Positions 11,732-31,800 of a stretch of 64,000 bases of DNA are shown in pieces. Numbering within the stretch: the first letter of the stretch is position 1; each line of letters starts with the position of its first letter. The stretch is from the NCBI GenBank assembly GCA_026545765.1, contig CM048842.1, forward strand, positions 69,540,371-69,604,370, given 5' to 3'. Both the position numbers and the translations under genes were made by a program. This stretch comes from Plantago major (taxonomy: Eukaryota > Streptophyta > Magnoliopsida > Lamiales > Plantaginaceae). The notes beneath the pieces were generated by a model, which was not told the DNA's origin, did not search any database, and worked only from the letters and a program-made list of their open reading frames with translations.

Positions 11732-13560
11732 TATTCATATGACTTCTGGAAATGAGGTGGTACAAAAATAACTAATATTCTTTTGAAGAATGAGTTGGCT
11801 TAGCTTAAGAAATTCGAGTTTAGAATCAGGTATCATGATCTCTTTAGGGGGAGTTTGTGAAGACAAGCTTAATTCACATCAAAGTGAAAATATAAGATTA
11901 TTAATCTCACACATCAATTTAAGTTTTAATTTTTTTAGTAGGTCATTTGTACGTACCCGAATCCTGAACTGCTTTTGGAATTTATATGTTAATCTCGTTA
12001 TACTAACATATGCAATTTCCCATGCAATTGGTCAAGCTTAATTTTAAATTTCATGTAATAAATGTTTACATTGTTAATTTCACGGTTCATACATCCTTCC
12101 TGACAAAGAGGGTTTGAGCTCCCAAATGTGAGAAACTTGTAAATTATGAATCTACCTTCTTTTCTTTTTTTATATATTGACGTCACCAACCATGCAAAAC
12201 CATTTATACTACATAAATTACCTTTCGTCAATTTCTAATTGCGGACTGAATATTTACTTAAAGATTTTTATTTAGTGATTATAAACTTTTCTTTATTTTA
12301 GAAATAAAAGAGAGAGTAATCAACATTTGTTGGCTAAATTGTTAAGGACTTGACGTTCATTTAAGTAAAATTTCGGATTCGACTCGTGTAAATGTAAAAA
12401 TACGTCGATGGGAGAGGTGTCCCTAAAAAGATCTGACAATACTCCACTGAATTAGGACAAGTAGAAATCGGGAAAAAATAAAAAAAAAATAAAAAGAGAG
12501 TGAGATATGGATGATATGATAAAGAATTGTTAATTCGTCATCCCATGAGCCAATTGGGCCTTAGGGAGAACATTGGAGCCCATAAAAAGGTGGGCATTGT
12601 CATGGGTGGGAGACACGTGACGGGCTGCGGCAGTTTGTTCAACTTTGCCTTGCTTACGAATCTTCACAAGCCGACAAAAATGGCTTTTCAGCTGGACACC
12701 ATTGGACCCACTGCTTTTCAATTTGCTTTTTAAATTTACTATTGTTATTCGGTCAGACTTTAATTTACAAATCGTTATCTACTCTCAATACCACCAAGCA
12801 GGCCAAAGATAATTAGACAAAACTTCACCACGCCTTGCCTGAGTTTGTCAACTCACAATGTCATATACTTAATTTTCTATGACTTTTTCATAAAAAGATG
12901 GAAATATACCAACTCTAAGCTAAATTCACACAAACTTTGTTTAAGGTTTGTTTTCAAGTAATGATGTTCCGAGTTCACATTTACTTGGCAACTCAATCTT
13001 ACGTGGTCTATTAGGTGACACGCCTCTGATGGATATGTTACATGGATTTGATTATCTAGTTTAGGTGATTTATCCGATGCATGTTGAGCTTTACATTTGA
13101 TGTTCGTTGAAAGCAAAAGTTATTCGACACATTATGTTTTGTATCTTTAATCTACTCTTAAATAATAGTGCCAGGAAGGGGTAATGGTTATGAATGAAAC
13201 TGAAGTCGAGTAGTCAGTGCGTAGAACTCACAGATGCTTTATTCAATCCCTTTGCACCCCAAGCTAAGCATGAATAAAGACATGAGAGGTTGGAAGAGTA
13301 TAAATAAATTATTAATTGCAGATAGAATAGATAGATCTTAGATACATGCATCTCAACTCACCACATGTGATATCCATCCCCACATGACAGAAACTTTGAA
13401 GTTTCCGGCAAGCAAAGACAATTATTTGCTTTTGTAATCTTGAGGAGATATTAATAATTCCTTCTATCGGTATGATGGAGAGGTGGCTTTGCACATAAGG
13501 CGGAAAAAATAGTAGTTGTTGTCCACTTAAAAAAAAAATCAGTTCAGATCGAATTTATGT
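11732..13560. other. intergenic; possible tRNA-derived SINE fragment
   Basis: No conserved protein is seen. At about 12326-12420, TTGGCTAAATTGTTAAGG resembles a Pol III A box, and GGATTCGACTC about 45 bases downstream resembles a B box. This suggests a tRNA-derived SINE remnant of low certainty. The rest is ordinary AT-rich DNA with short shadow open frames. Confidence 0.35.
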
Positions 13561-13566
13561 AAGGTG

Positions 13567-14050
13567 TGTAATACGTACAAATAAGTCGGACCTAAAGTCT
13601 AATGGACTAAGGTGACTTAGGACGGTCCAGCTTCCCCTTTTCTTAAAGACCGACATCCCATATCTAATGAAGAAGACCGACCTCCTCTGATGAAAAGGGA
13701 TAAAAATCCAACATAAGACAAGTAGGACCGACCCTGCCACAACATGTCCAACCGACCTCTATACTCGGAGGTAAACAATACATTGAGGAGAAACAAACAA
13801 GAGGATTGGGACCGACTCAAGGTAGTCCGACCTCACACAAGTCATCAAAGACCACGGGACCTAAATGCGCCACCCTACTCCCGCACCACATGTCACGAAC
13901 TGATAGGCCCGACAAGATCCCGGCTACCCAGAATCATGTTCCATGTACCTCTTCCTATAAATAGGAGAGCATTTACTCTTCGTAATGGCAACTGACCTTC
14001 TTGCAAAATTCCACTCTCTGAGTTTATCGAGCCGAGGTCCTACTCGAACA
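13567..14050 (+). repeat. possible solo LTR
   Basis: This block is GC-richer than its surroundings, with repeated GACCGAC words and a TATA box (CCTATAAATAGGAGAG at about 13956) followed by a plausible transcribed leader. It resembles a gypsy-type LTR. It begins TGTAATACG, but I could not fix the 3' end or find a target duplication, so the boundaries are approximate. Confidence 0.35.
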
Positions 14051-14125
14051 TTCGACTATACTGTTGAATCTAAGTCCAATTTGTCTGTGGGTGAACTGGC
14101 AAAAAAGGGTCTAACCTTTAACTCA

Positions 14126-14364
14126 TGCAGCGTGGTTACTCATGGATTGCTTACCGGGTGATATGCTGGCTCCACTATACCAACACAAGTCCTTTCTCGC
14201 ACTCTGTCCTCACTTGTGCACGAACCGGGAGACTTCCAGTTGGTCACCCATCCCAAGATTGCTCAAGAACAAACACACTTAACTATGGAGTTCTCATGAG
14301 TATAAGTAGCGTTCTCAATCCCTCTAAACTCTTTGGATTTGACCTGAAACTTTTGGGCGTTACA
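14126..14364 (-). repeat. Cassandra-type TRIM LTR with 5S rRNA-like segment
   Basis: On the minus strand the block starts TGTAACGCCC. It contains a segment closely resembling plant 5S rRNA: AGAACTCCATAGTTAAG, then GGGATGGGTGACC (the 5S internal C box), then GGAAGTC. Plant Cassandra TRIM elements are known to carry 5S rRNA sequence with Pol III boxes in their LTRs. The 5S-like part spans about 14209-14298. No second LTR, primer site or clean duplication was seen, so this is probably a solo LTR. The ends are approximate. Confidence 0.75.
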
Positions 14365-14515
14365 ATATAATTAAATATTCATGTTAATCGCCCTATTAGT
14401 TACCTTACTTATTCTAGTATGTGTATTTTATTTTGCTAAAATAAAATGGAACTGTCTGATAATGTATTTGATTAGGTAGCAATTATTACCATGTCGTGGC
14501 CGCAGATTCACAGTA

Positions 14516-14751
14516 CTCCCTTCGCCTCATAAAGCTTTATACATTATCAATAAACGTTTCACGTAGCTTCATACATTTTTAAAATAATAAACTATCCACA
14601 CCAATAAATTATTAAAATAAACTTAATTACACACACAAATTACACATTTTTCATTAATAGTGCGTCTTTTATCATATTTTCACTGATGTTAAGTTCTCAT
14701 ATAATTAAAAGTACACGTCAACCTAATGTATAAAGTTCTATGAGACGAGAA
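14516..14751. mobile_element. Stowaway-like MITE, diverged
   Basis: The left end CTCCCTTCGCCTCATA, continuing AGCTTTATACATTA, is mirrored at the right end by TAATGTATAAAG and TATGAGACGAGAA. TA flanks both sides (14514-14515 and 14752-14753). It is about 236 bp and AT-rich inside. Confidence 0.65.
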
Positions 14752-15240
14752 TAACAATCCGTAAGATCGTGGACAAGTCACTTGGTCAATGGTTAATGGG
14801 ATCTCAAACAACCCACTAGACTTCGGCTGATGGCTCAACTATTCGGGAAAAATTATGCCAAAGAACCTTTTGGACCCAAAATTTGAAATCAAGGACAAAA
14901 ACTGTACATTAGAGTGAAAATATACAGTATGAAGAAAAATAAAGGTAAAATACTGTATATTTAGTGTGACGAAATACAATATTAAATGTATATTTAGTGT
15001 GACGATATACATAGCTCGTTTTTGAATTATTAATTTAAAAAGGGTACCGGCCTGATCTACCCCAACTATTCGCAAGGCCTCTTTCTTACCATGGGCCTTA
15101 CATTCTGCTTTATTGCTCAGTAAGGCCCAATTTCGTATCAAGAGTAAATCGGTAACCTCAGCTTCCAGTGGAAAACGCAGAGCTTCCAAACGAAATTAGC
15201 AGAAAAGCCTTTCTTCTTCACTCGTCGAAAGAGAGGGAAA

Positions 15241-24494
<9,254 letters not shown>

Positions 24495-24849
24495 TCTCAC
24501 TTCCTTCCCGGAAGGATTGAAAATATCAACGTCGTTCGGCGACTATCAGAAAGGCAGAAGCTTTCGACATCTGTAAGTTTGCAGAGCTGATTATGACCTT
24601 TTCTTCACCAAATTATGCAAGCGCGGGAAGACTAGGGTGTACAACAGGCTCTTAGCTAGAGCCTCTTTTGTCTTAGGTTGTGGCAAATTTTTGGTCCACC
24701 CTCTATTTCTTGTTTTAGCATTTTCCCCCGTATTAACACCCTCTTTATACACCATGATTCCCACACTTGCTAGATTGTCAAAATGGTTACCTTTAGCATA
24801 TTTAAAACTCCGTAACAAGAGTCCGTTTTGCGAGATACCCCTATATATA
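24495..24849 (+). other. RECQL2 3' flank
   Basis: Presumed 3' UTR and flank of the helicase gene. A hairpin AGGCTCT-TAGCT-AGAGCCT occurs at about 24645-24664. No coding sequence was recognised. Confidence 0.45.
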
Positions 24850-24884
24850 GGAGAGTCCCGAAAATCCCCTTCAAACGATAAAAC

Positions 24885-25745
24885 TAGACAATTATACATT
24901 TTTTTCTCGACTTGGTTTCTGATGGTTTTTCGCGGATCTTTTGACCCGGATTCATTAAAAACGGGTCAAGTAAAAACTAGACAATATAATGTAAAAACTA
25001 GACAATATAATGTAAATTTAATATCATGTAAAAACTAGAGAATTTCTTTTATAAACTAGACAATATAATGTAAAAACTAGATAATATAAACAATTATGTT
25101 ACACTGAGTGAGTAAATTTTTGGACAAGTAATAAAACTAGATAATTCATTTACAAAATTAGACAATTCAGTTACAAAATTAGACAATGTGTTGTAAAAAT
25201 TAGATACTAATTTTTCTTCGATTGCTTTAGTTTCTTCAGAGCATTTTTTTTTAAATCATCCAATCCGTCCTCTTCAAAATTATCAGCAGCAGGTCTCTTA
25301 GATTCTTGAGAAGCTTTTTCATCAGCCACTTTCTTTGCTTCTAGCTTTTTCAACTTACATAAAAACTAGACAATACATACTAAAAACTAGACAGTTCAAC
25401 ACAACTGCACAAGAGAAAGATATAACATGAAAAACTAGACAAATATTGTTAAAAACTATACCATATGTGTTAAAAGCTAAAACATAAGGTATTTACATAA
25501 AAACTAGACAATATATGTTAAAAACTAGATAATTTCACACAAAAAGTGTAAAACATTAAAAAGTAGACAATATATGTTAAAAACTAGACAATTTCACACA
25601 AAACATTCAGAAAATTCAAACAAACAACAAATCCCCACAAAAAGCATATACAATGTACACAGCCACATAGCAAATCTAAAAATCATAAAAAGTAGATGAT
25701 GCATGTTAAAAACTAGACAATACATACTAAAACCTAGACAACTGC
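24885..25745. repeat. array of about 20 AAAACTAGACAAT motifs
   Basis: Copies or close variants occur at about 24885, 24971, 24990, 25027, 25050, 25071, 25130, 25156, 25176, 25196, 25360, 25383, 25430, 25452, 25500, 25521, 25557, 25578, 25687, 25707 and 25729. An isolated one lies at about 27725. All share one orientation and are irregularly spaced, mostly 18-25 bases apart within clusters. The pattern resembles the subterminal transposase-binding repeats of DNA transposons. Confidence 0.85.
25209..25350 (-). pseudogene. short Lys-rich coding-like fragment inside the motif array
   Basis: On the minus strand about 48 codons are open without a stop, reading KLKKLEAKKVADEKASQESK and then an acidic segment, ending KKLKQSKKN. 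It interrupts the AAAACTAGACAAT array, and its base composition differs from the motif repeats. It looks like part of an exon from a lysine-rich, coiled-coil nuclear protein. I cannot assign the parent gene. It has no start or stop of its own. Confidence 0.4.
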
Positions 25746-25849
25746 ACAGCAAAAAACTACACCAGCAACAACGAACAACATACACAATTTCTACTAAAAC
25801 AGTTTCCTTCACAGCATTATTACAATTACAACTGCATCCAAGCAGAACA

Positions 25850-26913
25850 TAGGGGTGTACAAAAAAAATAACCGCCCGCCCCGCCCGCCATTTCGCCCGC
25901 CGACCAACCGCACCCGCCGGTTATTCTTTTGGCACAAAACCGTCACGGTTAATTTTTTGGCCACCCGCCACTAGGTGGGTGGGTGGCGGTTGGGCGTGTG
26001 CCAAACCGCCCAACCCGCTTGTATAGTACTAGTTATACATACATGCTCTATATGTATTTTTAAAATTTATTTTTAGATATAAATATATACTAATTAAATC
26101 AGATTGAACAAAGATTAATGGTAATGTTGTGAGGTTGAATGTGATGATGACAGTCAGATTGTTACTCCCTCAATTTCAGAGAAATTGTTACAATTTGGAT
26201 TTGCACCAATTTTAAGAAAAAGTAGAAAGTACAAGTGGTCCCCCTCATTATTAGAGATTAACTGAGTGACATATTGTAATAAAAGTGAAAGGTAGGGAGT
26301 TTTATTATTTAACTAATTTCCATAAATGGAAATTGTAACACTTTTAGTGAAACTCCGGAACGGAAAGTTGTAACACTTTCTCTGAAATGGAGGGAGTATA
26401 ACTTGTATGGCATTCTTGTGGCAATAAAGAGAGTACTGATTTTAGTCGTTCAATGGTTGAGTATGCTCATATAACACTCCTATTTGGACTTAAGATAGTT
26501 TCTTTTGCACAGGTGCCAAGTTAATTGATAAAACTTTTTAACTTCTTAAGGGATAAAAGACTACATTTTAGATTTTTATTTATACATTTTCCAACACGTT
26601 TAAAAATGTATAGACTTGTATTTGAAATTTAGGTACTTGTATCTTGGTTATTATCAAACTTAAAACTTGTCCCATGTTTAACAATATCTTATGGAGTGTT
26701 TTATTTTGTCTTTAAACTTATTTTACTCTATTTTGAACGTTGTAATATGTGATCATTCTAACGAGTATAAACCGCCAATCCGCCCGCCAAAAATAGCCAA
26801 CCGAGCAACGGCGGTTTGGAGAAAACCCCACCCGCCGTGGTTAGTGATTTGGTCCACCCGCCATAGGCGGGTCGGTTAGAATATTAGTAAATAACCGTCC
26901 GTAACCGCCCCTA
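25850..26913. mobile_element. hAT-type non-autonomous transposon
   Basis: The left end is TAGGGGTGTAC; the right end on the minus strand is TAGGGGCGGTTAC. A perfect 8-bp duplication GCAGAACA (25842-25849 and 26914-26921) identifies the hAT superfamily. Both arms are rich in ACCGCCCGCC words and could fold together. The centre holds a Stowaway MITE (26165-26396). Length 1064 bp, no transposase coding sequence. Confidence 0.88.
26165..26396. mobile_element. Stowaway MITE nested in the hAT element
   Basis: The left end CTCCCTCAATTTCAGAGAAA pairs with the right end TTTCTCTGAAATGGAGGGAG. TA flanks both sides (26163-26164 and 26397-26398). The length is 232 bp with no coding capacity. Confidence 0.88.
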
Positions 26914-27322
26914 GCAGAACATACCAGAATCCTACAAAACTCGGTAAAGCAACTCAATCCTCTTCTTCAACTTAGAACAAATGAAAACCATGCCTCATAC
27001 AGTCATACCAAATCTAGCAAGTTTAGAGATTACAATTGCACTAGCATATCCACTGAACTGGTAACTTTATAGATCAAACTACTAAAAAGTCTTAAAATCA
27101 CCGCCATAGAAAGTAACTGCCAATTCAAACAACAAATTTGAAGCTCTAAAAACGTATCCAAAAATTTCACCAAATGAAACGAAATTAAACTACACATATT
27201 TTCTAAAAGCAATGTAACCACGCACAATTAGTCCGAAATCCACTTATCAAACCAAAAGTCACTCGGATTTCTCCATACCTGTATCTAAGTTTTAGGATCG
27301 CAATTCTCCGATGAATTATATA

Positions 27323-27535
27323 CTATTTCAGCTTGAATTTCGCTGTGTTCGGGCTGGCTAATCGGGCTTTCAGCGTCTCGATCTCACGCAACACAATGCG
27401 GTCTTCTTCAGCCTTATCACCGATGGATTTTACGAGGTCGAGAAACTCCTTGGACTGGCCGAATCCGCCCTGTGAGCCCATCACGAGCTCTCTACCAATC
27501 GTTTTCAGCTGCTCCATCGCTGAATTGTGAATCAA
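27323..27535 (-). pseudogene. captured 5' fragment of AP-4 complex subunit epsilon gene
   Basis: The minus-strand frame contains MEQLKTIGRELVMGSQGGFG followed by QSKEFLDLVKSIG and KAEEDRIVLREIETLK. This matches the N-terminus of plant AP-4 epsilon, the large subunit of a trans-Golgi adaptor complex. The first-exon homology ends near LKARLASPN and a TAG stop follows; the remaining roughly 900 residues are absent. Relative to the usual protein a few residues are missing after KSIG. Upstream sequence to about 27590 looks like the parent 5' leader. An in-frame ATG lies six codons before the natural start. A transcribed short peptide is possible, but a functional adaptor subunit is not. Confidence 0.85.
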
Positions 27536-27773
27536 TTCGATTGGGTTTAGGGTTTGGGGAGAAATTTGGAGAGAGATCTAGAAGAAACCGCTTTGAAAAA
27601 CGGCAAATGAGATAAAAATGGAAAGAAAAAAAAAACTGAAAATCGACATTTATACTAGATCCAAAAATAAAATGGTACGATCCGAACCGATTTTTGACCC
27701 GCGAAATGTAAAACGAGTAAAATTAAAAACTAGACAATTTATGTACAAAGTAAGGGGTCTCTCTGGACTCTTC

Positions 27774-28835
27774 TAATATGATATTACTTTTATAAGACTA
27801 AATATTATTGTTATACAAGTGTACCTTTTATATACTTTAATTAAATGATAATTAATTGAAATTCGGCATAAATCATATTTTTCCTGAATTATGAGCGAAT
27901 ATCATATTCCTCTTATTTAATTCTCTTGCAAATTAGCACTCATATAATTTACACTATTGTATTGTGATTTTCCCTATTGTGTAATTTACATTAATGTAAT
28001 CAATCTGAGTTTTGTTGAGAAAGCAATGCAAATTATCCACCCCTTCTTATATCAAGAAAGCATCAATCTTGATTGTGTCTTCAAGTATGAAATACATTAT
28101 CAAGAAAGCATGAATCTTGATTTCATACAATAGTAAAGTAACGTATGTAAGAAAGAATGGATGGATTTTAAAAATTGTAAAGTTATTTAGCTTAAGTGAT
28201 TTAAGATTGTTCATACAAATAAAAAAAGAAAAAACAGAGAAAGAGTATCGTAGAAAAATAAATACGATTTATCAGTGAGAATCGAGATGGATGTGAGTGA
28301 GTTAGACTTAGACCCATGGACTTTAATTTCATGTTAATTGTAACGATCCGGACCACTCGTAAAATTCATTTAGTAGGTCATAATTGTCGATGGGCATTCC
28401 GGGTGATATCTTTGGTATCAGATATGTTTCCGCGCACTTTGTCCTCACGAGTGGGAATAAAGTCATGTGAAAATAATGTCTGATCAATGTCGATCAAAGA
28501 ATTGAACCGATCGATAATTGTCGAATCGTTAGATAGTCTGTATCTCATTTAAGCTATGTTATCTTAATCTAAAAACTAAATAATTTTAATTCTGGTTAAT
28601 TGGTTTTTATAATACAAATAAATTCATTTAAGATAATTAGTTGATGTGATTAATTCAACTTCGTTTTATAAAAGGGTAATAGCAGTTGTAACAACCGGGA
28701 CTGATTTAGGGGCAGAACGAAACGCAAACTCCGTAGCTAGGGCTTTCTCGTCTTCAACTCCTCCTCCTCTCTCGACGGCAAAATTTCACACCTATCTCAT
28801 CTTCCTCCTCCGTTAAACACCACCAAATCGGAGCT
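27774..28835 (+). promoter_or_regulatory. intergenic region and presumed eIF4A3 promoter
   Basis: AT-rich DNA without a gene. At about 28339-28450 an LTR-like patch begins TGTAACGATCCGG and includes CGCGCACTTTGTCCTCAC. The last 120 bases before 28836 are pyrimidine-rich, as in plant 5' leaders. No clear TATA box was assigned. Confidence 0.35.
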
Positions 28836-31800
28836 ATGGCGGGAACGTCCAACCAACGCGGCGGCGGCGCACGGAGAGGTATGGATGTTGACGACACGAA
28901 GCTTGTTTTCGAGACATCGAAAGGTGTGGAGCCAATCATGAGCTTCGACGAGATGGGAATTAAGGACGACCTTCTCAGAGGTATCTACAACTATGGCTTC
29001 GAGAAGCCTTCTGCAATCCAGCAGCGTGCCGTTCTCCCTATTATCTCCGGTCGCGATGTCATTGCTCAGGCTCAGTCCGGTACCGGAAAGACCTCCATGA
29101 TTGCCCTAACTGTTTGCCAAGTTGTCGACACTAAGTCGTCCGAGTATGAACATCCTCCTTACTTTGTTTTTTTTATGTTTTTGTTTCAATTAGAGCCTGC
29201 TATATGTTTTTATTGTGAAATGTAGATGTGTTTTGGGATGTCGTGTTAAGAAGATAGTTTCGTTGTTTAGGTATGCCATGTATACTTTGAATTGCAGCTT
29301 TGAGCATGTTTTTGCATTCCTTTAGTAGAAGATCCACTTCACTTACAAAGAAGAGAAAAAAATTGGTGTTTTGATTTTCTATTTCGTTTATAAAACAGTA
29401 TTTTGCTCTGAGTGTGCTTAACCTTTTCATGTTTCTTTTCGAAATTGAAAGTAGCTGTAGACCGGAGGTTATCAACTAAAACTATAGTTTGCTATTTATT
29501 TTAGGGGTTATCCTCCTGATGCTCCCATAACTATACACAGCCGCTATAGTGCATATCATAATCTAGCGGTGCTTTTTCGCGGTTGTGATCCTTCATTATA
29601 ATGGTGTCAAACACAATTCTCTCGTTCTTTCTCTTTTTATTTCTAATATCTCCACCCAACTCTCCAAAGTCCAAACTCCAACCCACCTCTCCGAGAGACT
29701 TGGGTGTTTCCGGCATCAGAGAGACACCAGTGACTGCCTCTTTTAGTATTCCTTTTTCTGGGTTTTGAATTGATTGCTGTGAATATTCTGTAATATATTG
29801 GATTCTGACTATTTATCCATATTAATAATCAATGTTGTCAATCCCGGCGTGATCGCGCGCGATCGCGCCCGAGAAAGACCTGTCCGCTACAGCTTTGCTG
29901 TAGCGGGACAGGTTACTATCGCGGGCTGTCGCGCCCGCGACAGCCCGCGATCTCAGATCCCGTCCAACGCGCCCGGGACGGTTAAATTCGCCCTAGGGCG
30001 TCATTTGGGGGGTAAAATTCCAATTTTACCCCCACTTAAGGAACAAAGGCCAACTATTTGCTTGCTTTTGTGTGTGTTTCGACTTTCGTTTATGACTTTG
30101 CTTTGTGTTATCATGTTATGTATGAGACTTGCTTGTGTTATGACATTATGACTTATGTTATGTATGAGACTTATTTATTTCTTAGTTTACTTTGCTTGTC
30201 TTTACACTAATTTTAACTCATCCTATATATTTTTTTATAAATTTTGCGTTTTTTTTTTCCTTCGCTATCCCGCCCGCGACCGCGATCCGCGATCCCGGTT
30301 TTTTGGCCCTAGCGCGACGCGATTTGCGATTGACAACCTTGTTAATAATAAGATATAATGTTGTAACATGCATGTATTTCGAATAGTGCCCATCCGGCTA
30401 TCCTGTTTTGGTGTTGTCCACTCCGCGACGTGGTCCGGGATTTATACCTATGCTGTTTACCAATTTACAATTTCTTTTGACCAAGTTATTGTTTGAAAGT
30501 ACTCATTTGAGTCTTATCCTTATTTAGGGTCCAAGCCTTGATTCTGTCACCTACAAGGGAGTTGGCTGCTCAGACAGAAAAGGTTATATTAGCAATCGGT
30601 GATTATATAAATATACAGGCACATTCCTGCATTGGGGGCAAAAGTGTGGGTGAGGATATAAGAAAGCTCGAACATGGTGTTCATGTGGTGTCAGGCACAC
30701 CAGGGAGAGTGTGTGACATGATCAAGAGAAGAACTTTAAGAACGAGAGCAATCAAATTATTAATTCTGGTCAGCCTCCTTAATTGTTCACCATATTCATG
30801 TCTTGGGGCTCTTTCATATTCGTACTACTCGAGAAATTTTTTTTACTATGATTTGTAGAAATAATCTCTCTTTTGAAAATTTTCAGGACGAGTCTGACGA
30901 AATGCTGAGCAGAGGGTTTAAGGATCAAATTTATGATGTCTACCGGTATCTTCCTCCAGAACTTCAGGTGATCAAATGAACACACACTTTTGGATGTAGC
31001 AAGATAAACTTGTAGATCATTGATTGTTTGTTATATCTCGTACTGGTTATTTACTATTGCAATTTCTAAATGTAGGTTGTCTTGATCTCCGCCACGCTTC
31101 CAAATGAAATACTAGAGATAACAAGCAAATTTATGACCGATCCAGTTCGTATCCTGGTGAAGCGTGATGAACTGACTCTGGAGGTCAGCGTCTTGTAACT
31201 CGAATGTATAGTCTACACCTAGTGTGATGGGCATAGCGCAGCACAGGGGTTCCCTTTTACCTTCTATGACAAATGTCAATTGTATGGGAGGGATATATTT
31301 TATTATTATTGTTGTTGGCCTGTTGAGTTTGATGTTTTTTACTTTTTATTTTTATTTTTTTCGGTTGCGTGTATCTAACATCATGCTCAACTCAAGTACC
31401 TGCCAATCTTGTGGAGTTGCTTTTTTTATAACATATGTCATCTGTATAACGATCTGAAACTTAATTTGTTGGGTGGATCTTCTCTTTTTTTGGGTCAACA
31501 CTATAACTGGACCTTTTCATTTCTTTCTGCATATATACTAATTGGCTATCCAGTTGAGAGAACGTTACACTGGAAGTTGCATCCAGATTTCATGTTCCTT
31601 ATTTGAGTTGTTTATTGTGGCAGGGTATCAAGCAATTTTTCGTGGCAGTAGAAAGGGAGGAATGGAAGTTTGACACTCTGTGCGATCTATATGATACTCT
31701 TACCATTACTCAGGCTGTTATTTTCTGTAACACAAAGAGAAAGGTAATTGCTTGTTTATGATTCAGATTGTTAACTATGTTGATAGTTATATTTAAGCTA

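Larger units (their letters stand above)
24850..27773. mobile_element. candidate gene-capturing transposable element with AAAACTAGACAAT array
   Basis: The left end GGAGAGTCCCGAAAATCCCCTT resembles the reverse complement of the right end (GAAGAGTCCAGAGAGACCCCTT), an imperfect terminal inverted repeat of about 22 bp. Next to both ends are copies of AAAACTAGACAATT. Inside are about 20 more copies in 24885-25745, a short Lys-rich coding fragment, an hAT element, and a fragment of the AP-4 epsilon gene with its leader. This is the organisation of a Pack-type element that has captured host exons. The 9-bp flanks (CTATATATA and TAATATGAT) do not match cleanly, so the boundaries are tentative. Confidence 0.5.

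Noticed and set aside
13160..13260. Possible tRNA or SINE with TTCAATCC box
   Set aside because: No A box at the right distance and no cloverleaf.
14839..15189. 116-codon minus-strand open frame before RECQL2
   Set aside because: It overlaps the helicase promoter and leader, has no recognisable domain, and repeats a local TATTTAGTGTGACGA duplication.
24591..25038. Open frames on both strands after RECQL2
   Set aside because: They overlap on opposite strands, run into the motif array and match no family.
28339..28500. LTR-like patch starting TGTAACGATCCGG with TTTGTCCTCAC
   Set aside because: It shares a few words with the Cassandra LTR but has no 5S block, no clear end and no duplication, so it was not called as a separate element.
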